Part shown: in pieces, positions 56,501 to 56,933 of the stretch
How positions within the stretch are numbered: position 1 is the first letter of the stretch
Layout of the letters: each line of letters opens with the position of its first letter
From: Christensenella sp. UBA4247
Lineage (GTDB): Bacteria > Bacillota > Clostridia > Christensenellales > CAG-1252
Assembly (NCBI GenBank): GCA_002395405.1
Contig: DGWX01000062.1
Coordinates: forward strand, 1 to 56,933
DNA: 56,933 nucleotides
Direction: 5' to 3'
The notes under the pieces: model-generated
Seen by the model: only the letters and a program-made list of their open reading frames with translations
The model's database searches: none
What the model was told of the DNA's origin: nothing
Position numbers and translations under genes: made by a program

Positions 56501-56933
56501 TTGATCACGAAATCGCAGGTAATATTTTCGAAGGTATAGTTCGTGATCGTGGTCAGCGTAATGCCGAACACGGAAGTTAAGATGCTGTCCACCCGGAATT
56601 CGGCAAGCAAAGTTTTAACGACGGGGTTGCCGATCAAGCTCATGACGGAATTGAGCATTTTGTTGAGATCGGTCGTAACCGCGATCCTCGTCAATCCGTC
56701 TTTTTCGGTCTTGGTCGCGCTCTTAACGGCAGAGGAGGTAATGTTGTTTACGAGAGATCCGACCGATGTATTCAAACCGGGGATCGAAATATCCATAACG
56801 CCGTCGATCACGTTTACGACTTTATCGCCGAGCCTGTCCGCAACGTCCAGCGCGTCTCTCAAACTGAAATCGTCCAAATAAACGCTTGCTCCGCCCTTCT
56901 CGTTCGGAACGTTGAGATAGAACACGCTGTTCA
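26536..56933 (-). CDS. Giant cysteine-module repeat protein (protein A), 5' end outside window
   Basis: A single frame runs from the window edge to a TGA at 26536 and encodes more than 10,130 residues without interruption; the true start lies beyond 56933. N to C, the visible part has about 20 units of roughly 370 residues, each beta-rich and closing with a strand like LYVDLSYLGMPKIAL (56.9-34.7 kb). A less repetitive zone with one DxNxDGxxD motif follows (34.7-33.5 kb), then about 18 Ig-like units with FDPY and GYQ signatures (33.5-28 kb), two or three further beta-domains, and a terminal Flg_new/InlB-B-type domain. Nine cysteine-rich clusters (about 187 Cys) interrupt the array, and one coiled coil is inserted near 55.5 kb. 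No transmembrane anchor, sortase signal or catalytic motif is visible in this part. The repeats and pairing with protein B point to a cell-surface or secreted fibre. The repeat families are not ones I can name with confidence, apart from the terminal domain. Confidence 0.9.
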   Translation of the reverse strand, partial: NSVFYLNVPNEKGGASVYLDDFSLRDALDVADRLGDKVVNVIDGVMDISIPGLNTSVGSLVNNITSSAVKSATKTEKDGLTRIAVTTDLNKMLNSVMSLIGNPVVKTLLAEFRVDSILTSVFGITLTTITNYTFENITCDFVINVSDGKLTNIDVDLGYGAETFAVDFIMDNEYYGSDSRQVEAIVFPEFTDYRKFGLTNFEVSFKVDLENGSEKQVTIDNLIGGVLTEFFGLSSLGSFGERTLTLGEGTIGLYVDVNAEISWNYNEKNYIELYLYEVTTKGNVLLGTVYYIGTKNSLYVDFSYANLPKFVYEGLNVADVLNSFVTETLASLLGTASEATAEGEAIRSLIVETFGEEGDDYDEALSNITQTGTYAYVAAAGEDRSYAKLDVFDIIVRVLNTMERRPGGRKSVAVTMDRSVILSVVEGLARDASDDLKKAIDAEANDTSVAAVEKDIEAKQKEIEEKEAEIAALERQLADGRSSGSIGIGEIVRLEGRITEENNKLDRLKEGKEILLRAKEQLIADYAADIKSAQDKFDLFASIVNGVNETLSSVDVAIRSIRVELGLISGFGLFLNADVKLTEDTFIRVSLDQLSFGYRPKFIVDKDDFSSAGYSSLEEFSNISLSALLSLSGDTGSLKEVNLGDALGNIVAELACVLGVKEPISGGLDIQVDANIAFDPIKMSNFFGGANVELNLANVELAVKIYKQDASGALGDLVIALYYGEYAAGESAVFVDATGLSISADGTTLPKFMYKIKLEDFFRTAIGAERETPSIPAAAESALSSKQILDIVGGMMGGVYIGDEISVLLADRFIATLIDLLTDDKNTDTVLDLDSSSKVYVRLVDGFEIGAKIAFDTSEGALGYKNPYVAMKVSDISATLARREVVPQSVYESAGREYRDATSLDSIYVQFEADLDYAFSDMQYDFTDFMEELGGIVPNSIGEVLMNTALTFDVKEDFSGRFVLRVSSNFDLSDGLHFNARIELLKDGDLLVRVYFDGLYLYVDAEGLSTLASDGAVYGMDVPKFRIKVSNLSCGCNCEECLNAAYCDGSSCAYGCTCSHCVSESAAEADALDGVIGLFDRIDLTKRGIGVTLMQDSFKRVMSILGVGGLGDSLPRLTPSLRVNFIDGIDVGVKLAYDENNYVDLTVGNLGVQFAHRDLGLDRSQYGELNFGSFGKVSAEVSGSLTVSFEQGNEKLAALVRQFVDGAKFGIDVRRMTRWDLSFDLKANVDLTEMDFSDLSTVSAVVPTAEIYFALFEDDRILGTRELMLALYFDGPSSTAYLRAPWLGVEPISYAVDIDALFLSEVAAAFESLSEAEETAESLGRLAVLMLDQNGISVSISGALIAGVISAMELNVGSLDFEKLIESVKVGITLDGGVSVNLGAVLPGAFVNASIDGIVLGLDKSLSLSSYMYGNGLSKEDYVFLGRGTDLDLSRVSAGITVTLDLETGTFRYDATDSIRSVLDMLKLDDLIGDIASELSLYLGADGNVGAALNAPLTIRLDVNADLASFEFLQFALSVKGGDGSEYAYVAYDSETDTAYVSLGLIGLPEIKITGTSLMEYIRGAISSAEASEPVLSCGCNCDECLQNGTCGKSAATATCSSSCTCTCHYPDLECGCMNPACKTLQSCFHEENGEQVLNEGCDCRVHARKSVLEIINDVVDYVYLDGTVGVVGVVTKANSLAVVTSLLGLKLILPEFVVSANVNLEDVAVDIGILAKDGDDLHLDLGIGIGNLAVGFKSRDLFGDLSRFRDWRELSVGFSVAADVTFSMDGEYAKTITNFVSENIEGEALKVQIGNNTAEDLVTMALGLELAANVTLNGLLEPDAELWLSFYLKTGDGELYGRTSSLISLYYNSAEETQFGKEEALYISGSAYGAENAVRISGLGLHGAVLDLIAPYLQRMQPSAAESEGNGTLEETSGLLAKILQVVFSEEDGLVVSADGGALDLVLSLMRLGSYRLSALVPPTDGLKATLSSDGLSVVLQMNENSFLEVAVHRASLFFDSSLTERTEWKDKIIGNEGITAGASALGEAGAFHIAAEMSVEAKTGATMNEQGEIIGEHVASTEGGYLGALEFLLTSDAQNHAHYSVKVELAASGLKAEGLNLASLKGSALKDAIGKMVSGLKLQATITISDLLVTREGDTVYENGKPVLGVYYDYDETDIVYVRVPAFDLSLQIPNLVDLASILSSLIPEETAEAGGTTEGGFEAPDILKFIDAISLSDTAIAIDLSSQILSRVMLLAGIELTLPEIYSTVTVGNLSSVANSVNEGIGVHVASALLPEFMFDLKIGSFDMYLEETASDLLEPMTDFFGNLQNYATVDSLQANVQFEADLSFGLGENVSNGDGNAWRFESLLSDLDLNFGIGILENLKGHYKLAINASVNVAEGIENLYGLEIYLALYSVDNGAYEKEFSVYYGKGVLGLNFEPLLGVDPFELDLDLGSIVGGIFARNSASAAEDGDPVNAGKKDFASLVSALSGLVSVYVGDRSVALSVAGTVLHTALVFLGYENYFPVTAEGVTPHSTEAMNAIAEGDYTVRLNYDNDTSETFTYSHSYARKKLILSLTGTNVASIRLLSRENGYDRTFNYESEWEKIFDIDARAGTLTWAKSEAFAALKLGTYDVIVVKTNGQTSKFKMTKKISSYTYKEGLHLTGKKVESLVILGAGEAGADIILTPEATIATGAIGDYFAINHYVGGLTLSLGEGIKANLSLKEDTYLEVSVEDVSISMTSAGVERKDKNGEVEIYTDNIKSVRFDFSVDLTARAAKGLSIDLDEAVGSLFDSLLGGLLKDADIAFNVDESIDLDYTLDISANVKFDDNTVDLAHSELSVAIIDRDDDSEVFSVYYVGTEEPTGALYVNIPYFDLKLKINEIDFVSMIDRLGVFSLPSAAAEEGEESGSVSTGALILSMLFGVDLYQNGVQVKFASDLLNIAAKLAGLESVSLPSLKDESKLRLYIDKDIDKLLELDLVFDTNANSSLSLVVNQPEITLNGKMEYKSNLGFFESISEAGSISIDLSASVEIDSSEDNNIDVGSLASLLLAKANKEEERHLLIKTDKATTTYSLNASVILSVSGVYNDLLGLIDGGTLSVSGMLRSLLKDLYAHVSFERMTSVDGTITSEGSLFEAYFYNNCLYVDLSYLGMPKIALPVNLADLIPNGGSAAAESGLLCGCTNPECVSHGGSFDYSHPCRKNALGDRYDGCSCSYCSSSLDETLSLIYNARGLLIKMESAMFAKALSLLDIDATLDMSFNARLHKEDGVSATLTFKGVDGVGDPAYTSVALSVEKPEIVLGGLINGLIEDTSDYGYLNDLEYLHVSFSLDLKALFKNSAEAGVYYMDGFLSELFGGERLPVSLLGDIQGDITLTVAGNVHLKDVNRSEILLRITSEGEDQIVLYYGGEYDLVAYLPWIDDTFNMTFDFDLSKLLGKELTETINGLSERISSAIYNAIGTDAIAAAEEEGENEEEGSSDVLDVALSVIESISLTSAGRIVVHFAGDVVERFTDYMLGSTLSLGDMEYLELYADLIHQEIGLETELRNGANIPNNELSLKLHDYGVALVQKDLGFDKSLYNTTDDYSYLHFKLTGDVSYSFPDGVYDFGGLIKTVADNVNIPVTFQGLRGDFKLNVEMKICVEEIKKSEILIELVWNDNYVVQAYMDMLQGEIYLYLPWFDVQKVLIKNVDTSFISDLLPSASTSEVSAAESSGLASSAAARYATLVARIIDGIVITDGSNPSYGEKGAIVNVSNNFLDVLLSEFASALEIELPIDFTGVKLAIRKNLMTFDLDFENEEQDGFISGEFRIKRFGFTEVNIRPEVTQNVTEFTTLLDYAEESPLVLEYVYVDTELYLGAEFIEQRLNLDDIFMYIFGEGFALKSEVINAAFRLHISGNLNVQRFERSELLIDLYMTSRGVENLFIRGYLVGLDQAIYIDAPLLGLYGVKVTGVDIGKLLGGSNESGESETTADLDCGCDCAECVKNGGCYGTVNGVLTRLCDSNCNCSHCVVPGCTCIHPVCVAMGSCYDENGVKRCDCDCGCTRLSCGCNNMECYLNGSCVGSIKHCEEGCDCTCCVVKGCGCDCEECVQNGSCYDSNGKKICEGDCDCSCTSLTCGCSDPACQARGGCYVNGIRACDGITCGCDCTKLEDGCTCAKCELNGGCYDASGRKLCDEKCSCEHCVLPCGCTNPYCVSIGSCGEFGVYCKDYGEECCSCHAPEKCECNNAECLEKGCVAGYRNVYQVAGETGAVYYDKENDTYYRYVAGEKGAERSDLTNAERATLVSDEATSLPKIVRIEAIHRAGCEEEKCTCSLVYRLACYCRNPECILHGQCIKTFKLIDGKVTPICYCDKNDLFSVGGLVRDAVTKVEFVGMHSGTNTALTNGDWKKYMTIVDGTIAFNDANDYLLAMDDYAWTVKIYTGSSSPFRTLTYKIAGASCVYLNECKCHTGLLACYCTNPNHIKAGTCPMNCEYCNGACRTYYSNSISGIFDNVTFTPAGLSFRSSDTFLASVFYLISGNTIDDIEVPKIAVDFALNYITREKTVQVSGITAQNVTKVELIGKSGTTTLTGSEIASYMTISNGAITFSDGNEKLSALPDYAWTVKIYTSGTSPVATFEYEMYSGTSHDFLANLALRANIAIEQSLNGSYTGNYSTIGIGFGGLTIRSGKQMMDVRDVRDPSVAADFTTYQPMDRLQKITAKAEMHIEIHPENTEVELGPMLNGLFPGIDTLMQIVVDATTWTENTLLNVAVEISLDMNNLERTQIMLTVTKGANPTASSVLAFLFYDGEDEAPKLYAKIPALGIKGTWFGGVTIEDFLSYTVDPLPCGCTNVLCVDNGSCYDEYGVRICDGEDCGCKCAAFECECNCASCVKAGVCDGTRCEANCACDHHASSAAESGALICGCAEEECLVRGSCTPTCPTNCDGSCHFTTTLVVPLSCGCTDPVCLERGSCFSTCKNCGDGSCHDKETAEEMFNSTEDIIFGIAKHITSITISEAAGVQAEFKPSLITNILIALGYDMELSGIDSIGTLRVGFKVDALSDISINAEVDFRNDADADKPSYIRMTIDNIKIDLNKNLLEVPTDLVGSLATYSELTEDSYVNFAFSGEMSFDTSKTVIALGNTISAILGEQVDFNLAFTDGRATFAYKIAGNISLGSIDVKGVLAGKTLDVKKVVQEADLLFEVIDKTNDKTFLSMYVTGGYAYVNLGIIKSAPPVCFDVLSLIETADEEKISTADGDQKKTYDVDYYSDVPELVTIGRMYHYQSGGSPEFRVALKGYAVEKVVIVNNSTDEEITATGDLIDKYFTFTYAGTSSDPRYGDTIVEMPINKEVEALAKDGNNYYTVYIVTEGGAVSLQLKVASADAYVSPSNATIAMIIGVLGNVTFKLDEIVVNLNKNAMKIFEEFFGMSLNAPNADAAVRLGLDDTIYLGATVGISDENGKGVEVDLSLGSFSIEIGKVNLLSLLDAKNSMKSYVQSGVLDTTAYSDVMNDLTTAYASLTADITLNASGDSASSVSGKNSSIFYPNGALFTFGDTFAEMIGNVLVNLGLDSSLNGTYEMTLRAYLKNTDFDTLTLSDLNAYLQISEKNGNSYFEVLTIYFDGMYLYLNLNPEYFPYVSVSSTLIDLDSAIDFWSEDVIVGAAAQAEEDSATNGFNIASVMKLVSGATIGKGKIALNLSENFVGGLLAMLLPEFEGVSLLLDDTYVQVNLLDGEVELGLTTAGVFEPEKYVVFGASSYVGVDYVSQNEAYLKVFNGDAIADLSGSYLLTATLSGGTVRYPINVDDMKKTYLYTDKHVWSEMISVQTNRFRINTGKYESGVYKVTFTLTDGTTRSASATCLLSGTASYVTLNGINPNNIASVRVELSYLRIPLSVSETGVTASTVARAVELTGIETVKISGKSEFDYFFKSVSGNKFTFSKQALSSLGGKSYTAYFFGKTTAVGVKGYTVQTGSDVTITASGITEANLGKIVFVRNFTSSEKAPEFQSYAVNKTEDETIFLDRKGNPFKNYTADQTFSTKIVLKDIEIAPELPARYKSGASAYATGGVYLTNEQKKYTYNYETGAVSSVNGLALSDYVNWREQEYYLTTTLLIDASFKENTVGYSLFGNKTVGLGSVIDEVIGVLRMTESGRLNKTISLKIELKLVAEDVWASSVLFTFAFDDVEAAGAKCAYVYYEGKGENVTSYLYINLDAFELGSYRIEADIVSPIVNAFERARSVDTYSSLGAIVLPCGCSHPDCVEAGSCITYAFGKRVVRCAGTDCTCSHCKLKCGCTDQSCLLNGGCYKDGVRICDGENCGCDCTYLECGCTNQACIDHGGCMSEGGYLLCYVCTSVYCQRSPNHYCVFDEYCDFAGQSEREQCTCRHCMLSCGCTDQECIDNGSCKGENGVLLCANKECECDCKDEAVLPSGGSGSTSLPKSVAQYTPYIDSLVSAIQLGNKMSMIVLNPNVFNNLLLMMGYETYLCNDNFAYIKAELKATTAQGMRDTYIKLASENDDYSVGITLTRFKAESVVSSAGASYTSFNNAHNFASKLSGYLKYPTIDEMEIHLSTSIDLAISGGVETVTIAMKSLFEKSLGLTENDTANLIVDNGEETTRLNLRISLEMFLDLADSSKTELLLEIAQVNPSTNQTTLLIGLYYLNANETAYAALPMLGLSGLKVTGLDLSGVLADVFDISFWNDYTKSSDSAAEAAAAEAPAEAAAASDGVKLKNALWLLLGIDTEDEEAIPSVLQNYIDLINNTGSDMKTDYGTAARFILSMSNSQIGVGLNVSMLMLLIDMLGVNIPSSILGPIEDYKKTFKAELYYDNNDSASPSGWSITLNGYLNKKVSGDDFGTTGSNWVGVTAKVNGAKLRVGSPTNRIGINQRYDSSVSTHIYLPDSKNASDTYAGKSGGTFTYYVGARNTNFDGYKQLENYSDIMQLDVLNFKLNATLDFAVAANTGSGLSLDAYRNQTFEFFEALVECILGSEKGSVTVKRNAASTWSFNINIDLALNFKNFSKTCFKIKVNFSDGYNNLTLLGIYYDGSTLDEDGGSLYLDLSDLGFVKLRASGINLEQTLSKVLDADLKEGGLTIMKDVLKVESIGEIIEKLIREATNVTEDEEESEEDGEESSSAESDKEYTIDNANLTLTLKALAAGSKPQTPYEASLYLDAGMLERFLGLFNIQEGVVSQAIDRVGLPKTIGATLKLKLDEGIDEIGITIDAPERLGTNTRSNTISFAVSSFSIDYTSSNFMALGIDTSEYSALPLGGAIGLANHNGQSWLGSLLESVVDGLYPPKVETDNDDEFRPDSMRIKITQNMDYTDKVGTVVSGQKRSVLLQLSRADSKFIHAIRATLFDVLTDYTDTPGIVSIGKDIGMIAAENYASGIASLLSDALQIIAGHIDRVSVFYSDSDLYLYIQFKISIIFLGDYRPGIDFKVASIDISDMVSGKTVSKYDKPEPLDEEADDEDAIKAAKEHPITGIELNLGYGMIDETTGTIMEKSKQDSVLQSAYGQNANSGIAKTVSSVRIDIDALALKGILDSLSEMIAEFTGTPASVPAQMTYATYRGILGMLKGAIHDAIDPGNTVTRVLVRLLNGAIDAAISSVLGDQVIHVLAKILPFITLKRGDTAYVLVEFDSNRYGGTSLFRKILLRMANNRTGEFYQIVLTSTGIRLGVVDENSVTMDFDGSVVRTLGDVFNIDQNGDGVADYLEDLPDKAKVKYVSGTLEPHDEEDTVSIVWQDSTFLVDPTGDVIQGSTPNASNAVPGSIARPSDGSDKIAITYYLLGSVLNYNKEIPLQVPYSAIRLPKYAEINGVWTPIIKGENLELPLTITPDKVKDLEDYLPKIINVYMTNGYGENGMYYAFDGTEAGGQVVTWDVSEVSDSYAGGKYNLHLTYGTGDTANYHVDIQIIVTPQPISEILGFRWTENGKQVSGNFLTFAAGDHPTLPDRVTAEFGTMGVHEYEIRWTESDFTSGYAGATYYTDAYIGNSEIGYHLYPHIPIVFKSELIVDYKIDESYTFEFDPYKAAVDGLPESKSLYSYPRYVELAFEGETDESGERIYKKTLVDWNLENVDNTYLGSNSSYATFRYGNENIGYQFFRVFVKIKERVFTASMLDTTALDIVTDVDPMYLTRTGDIVVAGIKGSSRIEGYDPTDDNNYPKTVKVTYDAGSNIAYTFSDKDVEWNASSVSVKYNAGVQYVSLKVGNELGGYQTIRLPITIEDRSVTAIDLTSVRAKYEFDPYEENAVDAKWYPENTSGGNKATVVFSSQNSGQYPLTWDLSEVDQSYKGGTFTAYARVGTDSAGYQLVPFTVVVKSKIIKNLQIEALSFDPYDESINPLSMDDYTDASGATVHSPYVKSAIAVFKDDSTHTFSNLIWDITEIGKIWNYKGGSCFVTVKFGNEYGGYQTYSVPVTVACREIASVELNEENTIIFDPYGGVDPRLEANYYERVNVTFSNGEKGVVDVIWDISNVINGYRGFKSASGSDLFEEFPVAIRAGNSVCGYQTYTDIKVRILNREIVGSSITEQKLDVYSDNDLASVVTVTFKDGTERSMNVSWINENYRTDINSIDFPDWDDQDFTADARIGDAIGGYQIITVPVKIYKRLATALYIDNVKVSKDKANVTDDLEIDYERYRIEIDPYENSYDLPSTVRLAFNDGTDTYINAVWDMRNVKIDLEGGVYGGYNPDTHGAILKIGNARTGYINVEFMVVVKNRVLKTVSVGSGRYVPAIYSYDVQTGQKGDLISAIVNDAYLDSAFPNNVYLEFRERTGVNALTSSAPMIKMISNWNLEYRKDANGNNVPVKASFSLGSEKAGDRTYSFDVLTVFRSLTVPEDVVIEINPYQISLPQTLTVNVGGAVGYNFETGKYYALTPDVCGCTCASCVERGYCGTVDPNTGVLTSDCDCGCSCNAIRSTFRLDWSKASIDYNYRGSYREDVLVYIGNSSCGYQPGRIKVRVLDKTVQSVSVEEFEIDPYDYSTLPQSTSVTFTDNTSGELKLTANISNAVKAEGNDAIGFFQGGLYTITAYLGDRTGGYQAQRIKLRVKDRTIKGLLIDGVNVMEEGFTVKTYGEIGGLTKKPDEMLTVLFEGGDSATLKVLWSSVAIDYGYQGAAYTKLGLLVGNAEGGYQRVILDARVERAVALSAVAEEGFLYNTLLGAAGLPENVVVAMDKNSYLSAMTLPAVEWSNTFVVDRENGVYRSSVKVGNEVSGYQWIPVTLPLSEITLLTVQSRVFEIGAYDLIRTDEEGRLLDGNGNLFTLLSEVGEGVYSELYVKLLETPAYSYYGGLFSVKAEVGNELTGYMSETDDGNEILLSVRVNAQLIRTLYVEDNGLKNIVEYYNLPLPQNPYAMPNVKKGDKLVALMQDDSFTELSVVGVYFTQDGVRREGVSYSGGSNIVYEIVVGDDAHGTQTFSYTISVAAKVIDSVPELSDMWVDPFSYTLPKEVTVYFKDGDSASLPALYVANGVNFDSSLVRYTGGSFSVTALVGDDMGGRQSVPFKLNVRQSLVTGLYSDTLITIDQLEARVRLPESLVLTVRNGQGTKTITCSVENGLIDNGNWTVALKDGKYVLVAQDGKTGSWIFENVDLTYTGGTYYAIYLYGNERSGYQKVRVPVEVVEKKIDYEKLQYVSARSSGGVTLAPFETVIRAAIGEYFELPTELWITFEDGTGTEVDVTWNTEGVDLTKAGVYTVSATVLEQTVSVTIEITDDRLVYSDDVVTLFVLPRGGAYSLPSSIRQTIYVKSQAGGFTPQSELAPEMKIDWGVLPSSSVEDSYELEGVISNGTFRWIKKVKLYFHSNYVTFIRTLAPSEAFGSEEGERRAKVEVGSSFTASDLPEILIAVYDGAAEITKTTAANWRVSYALDAEGNILPINGEINDLRVLDTSKAGYRYVLTGEILDRYGREVTFANGENLTYTVEVSENVNIAEMYAVSQNEFIFGETRHIELSLAVGVSIQSIEYLKDGEIVGGVSYDPITGALLADSGYPTDAGEYLARICLVGYEKTAVVESPYIVNAKDVTSEIVVINTLQRYKGGSETYELTYGTRSGGVALRAVYSLIEGEAGSLLGGLPCAVGTYRAVISASGLNYTGSVTVELKVTESITVNFYRDGAKISSTEVGDGMYLAGVPTPTKSGFVFAGWYYDEEGANAFAVSEKVSASNPYVQALTLNLYAKFVSAE
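26539..26778 (-). other. C-terminal Flg_new/InlB-B-type domain of protein A
   Basis: The last ~80 residues (SITVNFYRDGAKISS ... PTKSGFVFAGWYYDEEGANA ... LNLYAKFVSAE) match the Listeria-Bacteroides repeat, a small beta-grasp-like domain of surface proteins. The protein ends directly after it, with no anchor helix or sortase signal. Confidence 0.85.
27960..33480 (-). repeat. About 18 Ig-like units with FDPY/GYQ signatures in protein A
   Basis: Each unit of about 85-110 residues reads: [FI][DN]PY, a short gap, P..V.V.F.DG, W[DN].S.V...Y.GG, then VG[ND]..GGYQ, ending in a strand like VPVTVACREI that leads into the next unit. WD-type strands occur near 33.4, 33.1, 32.8, 32.45, 32.15, 31.85, 31.55, 31.3, 31.0, 30.6, 30.2, 29.95, 29.7, 29.45, 29.15, 28.85, 28.6 and 28.25 kb. 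The last copy (about 28.0 kb; TWNTEGVDLTKAGVYTVSAT) resembles bacterial Ig-like group 4 domains, which suggests an Ig fold for the series. The array is most likely an extended stalk. Confidence 0.75.
30334..30435 (-). repeat. Cysteine cluster 9 of protein A, inside the Ig-like array
   Basis: Nine cysteines in 34 residues: CGCTCASCVERGYC and DCDCGCSCN. It sits inside a GYQ unit, between the NPY strand and the WSK strand. This shows that the cysteine module is not restricted to the ~370-residue units. Confidence 0.88.
33925..33970 (-). other. Calcium-type DxNxDGxxD motif in protein A
   Basis: DQNGDGVADYLED has the oxygen-ligand spacing of EF-hand-like and thrombospondin-3-type calcium loops. 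It occurs once, in the zone between the 20-unit array and the GYQ array, so it is not a dockerin, which would need two copies. Confidence 0.6.
37795..38304 (-). repeat. Cysteine cluster 8 of protein A
   Basis: Thirty-six cysteines in 170 residues with four modules: CGCSHPDCVEAGSC, CGCTDQSCLLNGGC, CGCTNQACIDHGGC and CGCTDQECIDNGSC. An atypical CYVCTSVYCQRSPNHYC stretch lies between the third and fourth. The bridges repeat the pattern rICDGENCGCDCTYLE. Confidence 0.92.
38990..39720 (-). other. Run of X2-like beta-domains in protein A
   Basis: About 240 residues replace the usual unit sequence. Segments such as GIETVKISGKSEFDYFFKSV followed by FTFSKQALSSLGGKSYTAYF have the same hydrophobic order as the other X2-like inserts. 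Two or three copies seem to be present, but their edges are unclear. Confidence 0.35.
40895..41240 (-). other. X2-like beta-domain insert (copy c) in protein A
   Basis: A stretch with EKVVIVNNSTDEEI, KYFTFTYAG and NYYTVYIVTEGGAVSLQLKV repeats the strand order of the two copies near 43 kb, without an adjacent cysteine cluster. Assignment is tentative. Confidence 0.35.
42097..42510 (-). repeat. Cysteine cluster 7 of protein A
   Basis: Thirty cysteines in 138 residues with four modules: CGCTNVLCVDNGSC, CECNCASCVKAGVC, CGCAEEECLVRGSC and CGCTDPVCLERGSC. An SSAAESG linker lies in the middle, so this cluster spans a unit boundary. Confidence 0.92.
43115..43365 (-). other. X2-like beta-domain insert (copy b) in protein A
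   Basis: This copy reads NVTKVELIG ... SYMTISNGAITFSDGNEKL ... LPDYAWTVKIYTSG ... ATFEYEM. It is clearly the sister of the copy at 43682-43915, sharing the YMTI, F.D.N and DYAWTVKIYT blocks, so the pair arose by duplication. Confidence 0.5.
43552..43671 (-). repeat. Cysteine cluster 6 of protein A
   Basis: Nine cysteines in 40 residues with the variant module CYCTNPNHIKAGTC. A histidine takes the place of the third cysteine of the consensus. Confidence 0.85.
43682..43915 (-). other. X2-like beta-domain insert (copy a) in protein A
   Basis: About 78 residues have the order VTKVEFVG ... YMTIVDGTIAFND ... LLAMDDYAWTVKIYT ... TLTYKIAG. The layout resembles the X2/Ig-like modules that sit between domains of surface proteins. 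It is sandwiched between cysteine clusters 5 and 6. The similarity to X2 is by pattern only. Confidence 0.45.
43936..44073 (-). repeat. Cysteine cluster 5 of protein A
   Basis: Nine cysteines, with the single module CYCRNPECILHGQC flanked by KCTC and ICYC. It lies between cluster 4 and an X2-like domain. Confidence 0.85.
44284..45063 (-). repeat. Cysteine cluster 4 of protein A (largest, 63 Cys)
   Basis: I count 63 cysteines in 260 residues. Eight modules run head to tail, including CGCDCAECVKNGGC, CTCIHPVCVAMGSC, CGCNNMECYLNGSC, CGCDCEECVQNGSC, CGCSDPACQARGGC and CGCTNPYCVSIGSC. They are joined by YD..G.k.CdgdCdC bridges. The module length is about 30-35 residues. Confidence 0.93.
47332..47445 (-). 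repeat. Cysteine cluster 3 of protein A
   Basis: Seven cysteines in 38 residues, opening CGCTNPECVSHGGS, where the usual fourth cysteine is missing, and closing CSCSYC. It comes immediately after an SAAAESG linker. Confidence 0.88.
49000..49360 (-). other. X2-like beta-domain insert (copy d) in protein A
   Basis: Segments GTNVASIRLLSRENGYDRTF, TLTWAKSEAFAAL and YDVIVVKTNGQTSKFKM recall the strand order of the inserts near 43 kb. It sits between the strand pairs of one beta-rich unit. Confidence 0.35.
52000..52200 (-). repeat. Cysteine cluster 2 of protein A
   Basis: Fifteen cysteines in 67 residues with two modules: CGCNCDECLQNGTC and CGCMNPACKTLQSC. An SSSCTCTCHYP bridge lies between them. 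Confidence 0.9.
53749..53832 (-). repeat. Cysteine cluster 1 of protein A
   Basis: Nine cysteines in 28 residues, opening CGCNCEECLNAAYC and closing CTCSHC. It follows the closing strand of a beta-rich unit and precedes the acidic SAAEA linker. Confidence 0.9.
55300..55640 (-). other. Coiled-coil insert in protein A
   Basis: About 110 residues are strongly helical and heptad-like, for example EKDIEAKQKEIEEKEAEIAA and GKEILLRAKEQLIADYAADI, split by a GSIGIGEI turn. This suggests an antiparallel helical hairpin. It interrupts one of the beta-rich units and has no counterpart in the other visible copies. Confidence 0.8.

Larger units (their letters stand above)
34700..56933 (-). repeat. About 20 tandem ~370-residue beta-rich units in protein A
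   Basis: The closing-strand signature (YV followed by a short hydrophobic strand and LPK[IF] or its variants) recurs near 56.0, 54.7, 53.87, 53.07, 52.3, 51.3, 50.4, 49.65, 48.35, 47.5, 46.7, 45.9, 45.15, 42.6, 41.35, 40.15, 38.4, 37.0, 35.9 and 34.8 kb. Within a unit the order is: an acidic Ala/Glu/Ser linker; a helix plus strands like GIGVTLMQDSFKRVMSILG; an ID.GV.L pair; a V.FS.DL.F segment; an L...S.L.I.L strand; and finally VYYDG..LYV. Hydrophobic residues alternate strongly, as expected for amphipathic beta-strands. Larger spacings (45.1-42.6 kb and 40.1-38.4 kb) are explained by inserted cysteine clusters and extra domains. Confidence 0.75.

Noticed and set aside
56923..56925. GTG as the start of protein A
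   Set aside because: The frame continues upstream (Asn, Ser) to the window edge, and no binding-site sequence can be seen. The segment is plainly mid-domain, so the gene is partial.
26536..56933. A giant polyketide or non-ribosomal peptide synthetase
   Set aside because: No ketosynthase, adenylation, carrier-protein or thioesterase motif is present. The sequence is beta-rich repeats with linkers.
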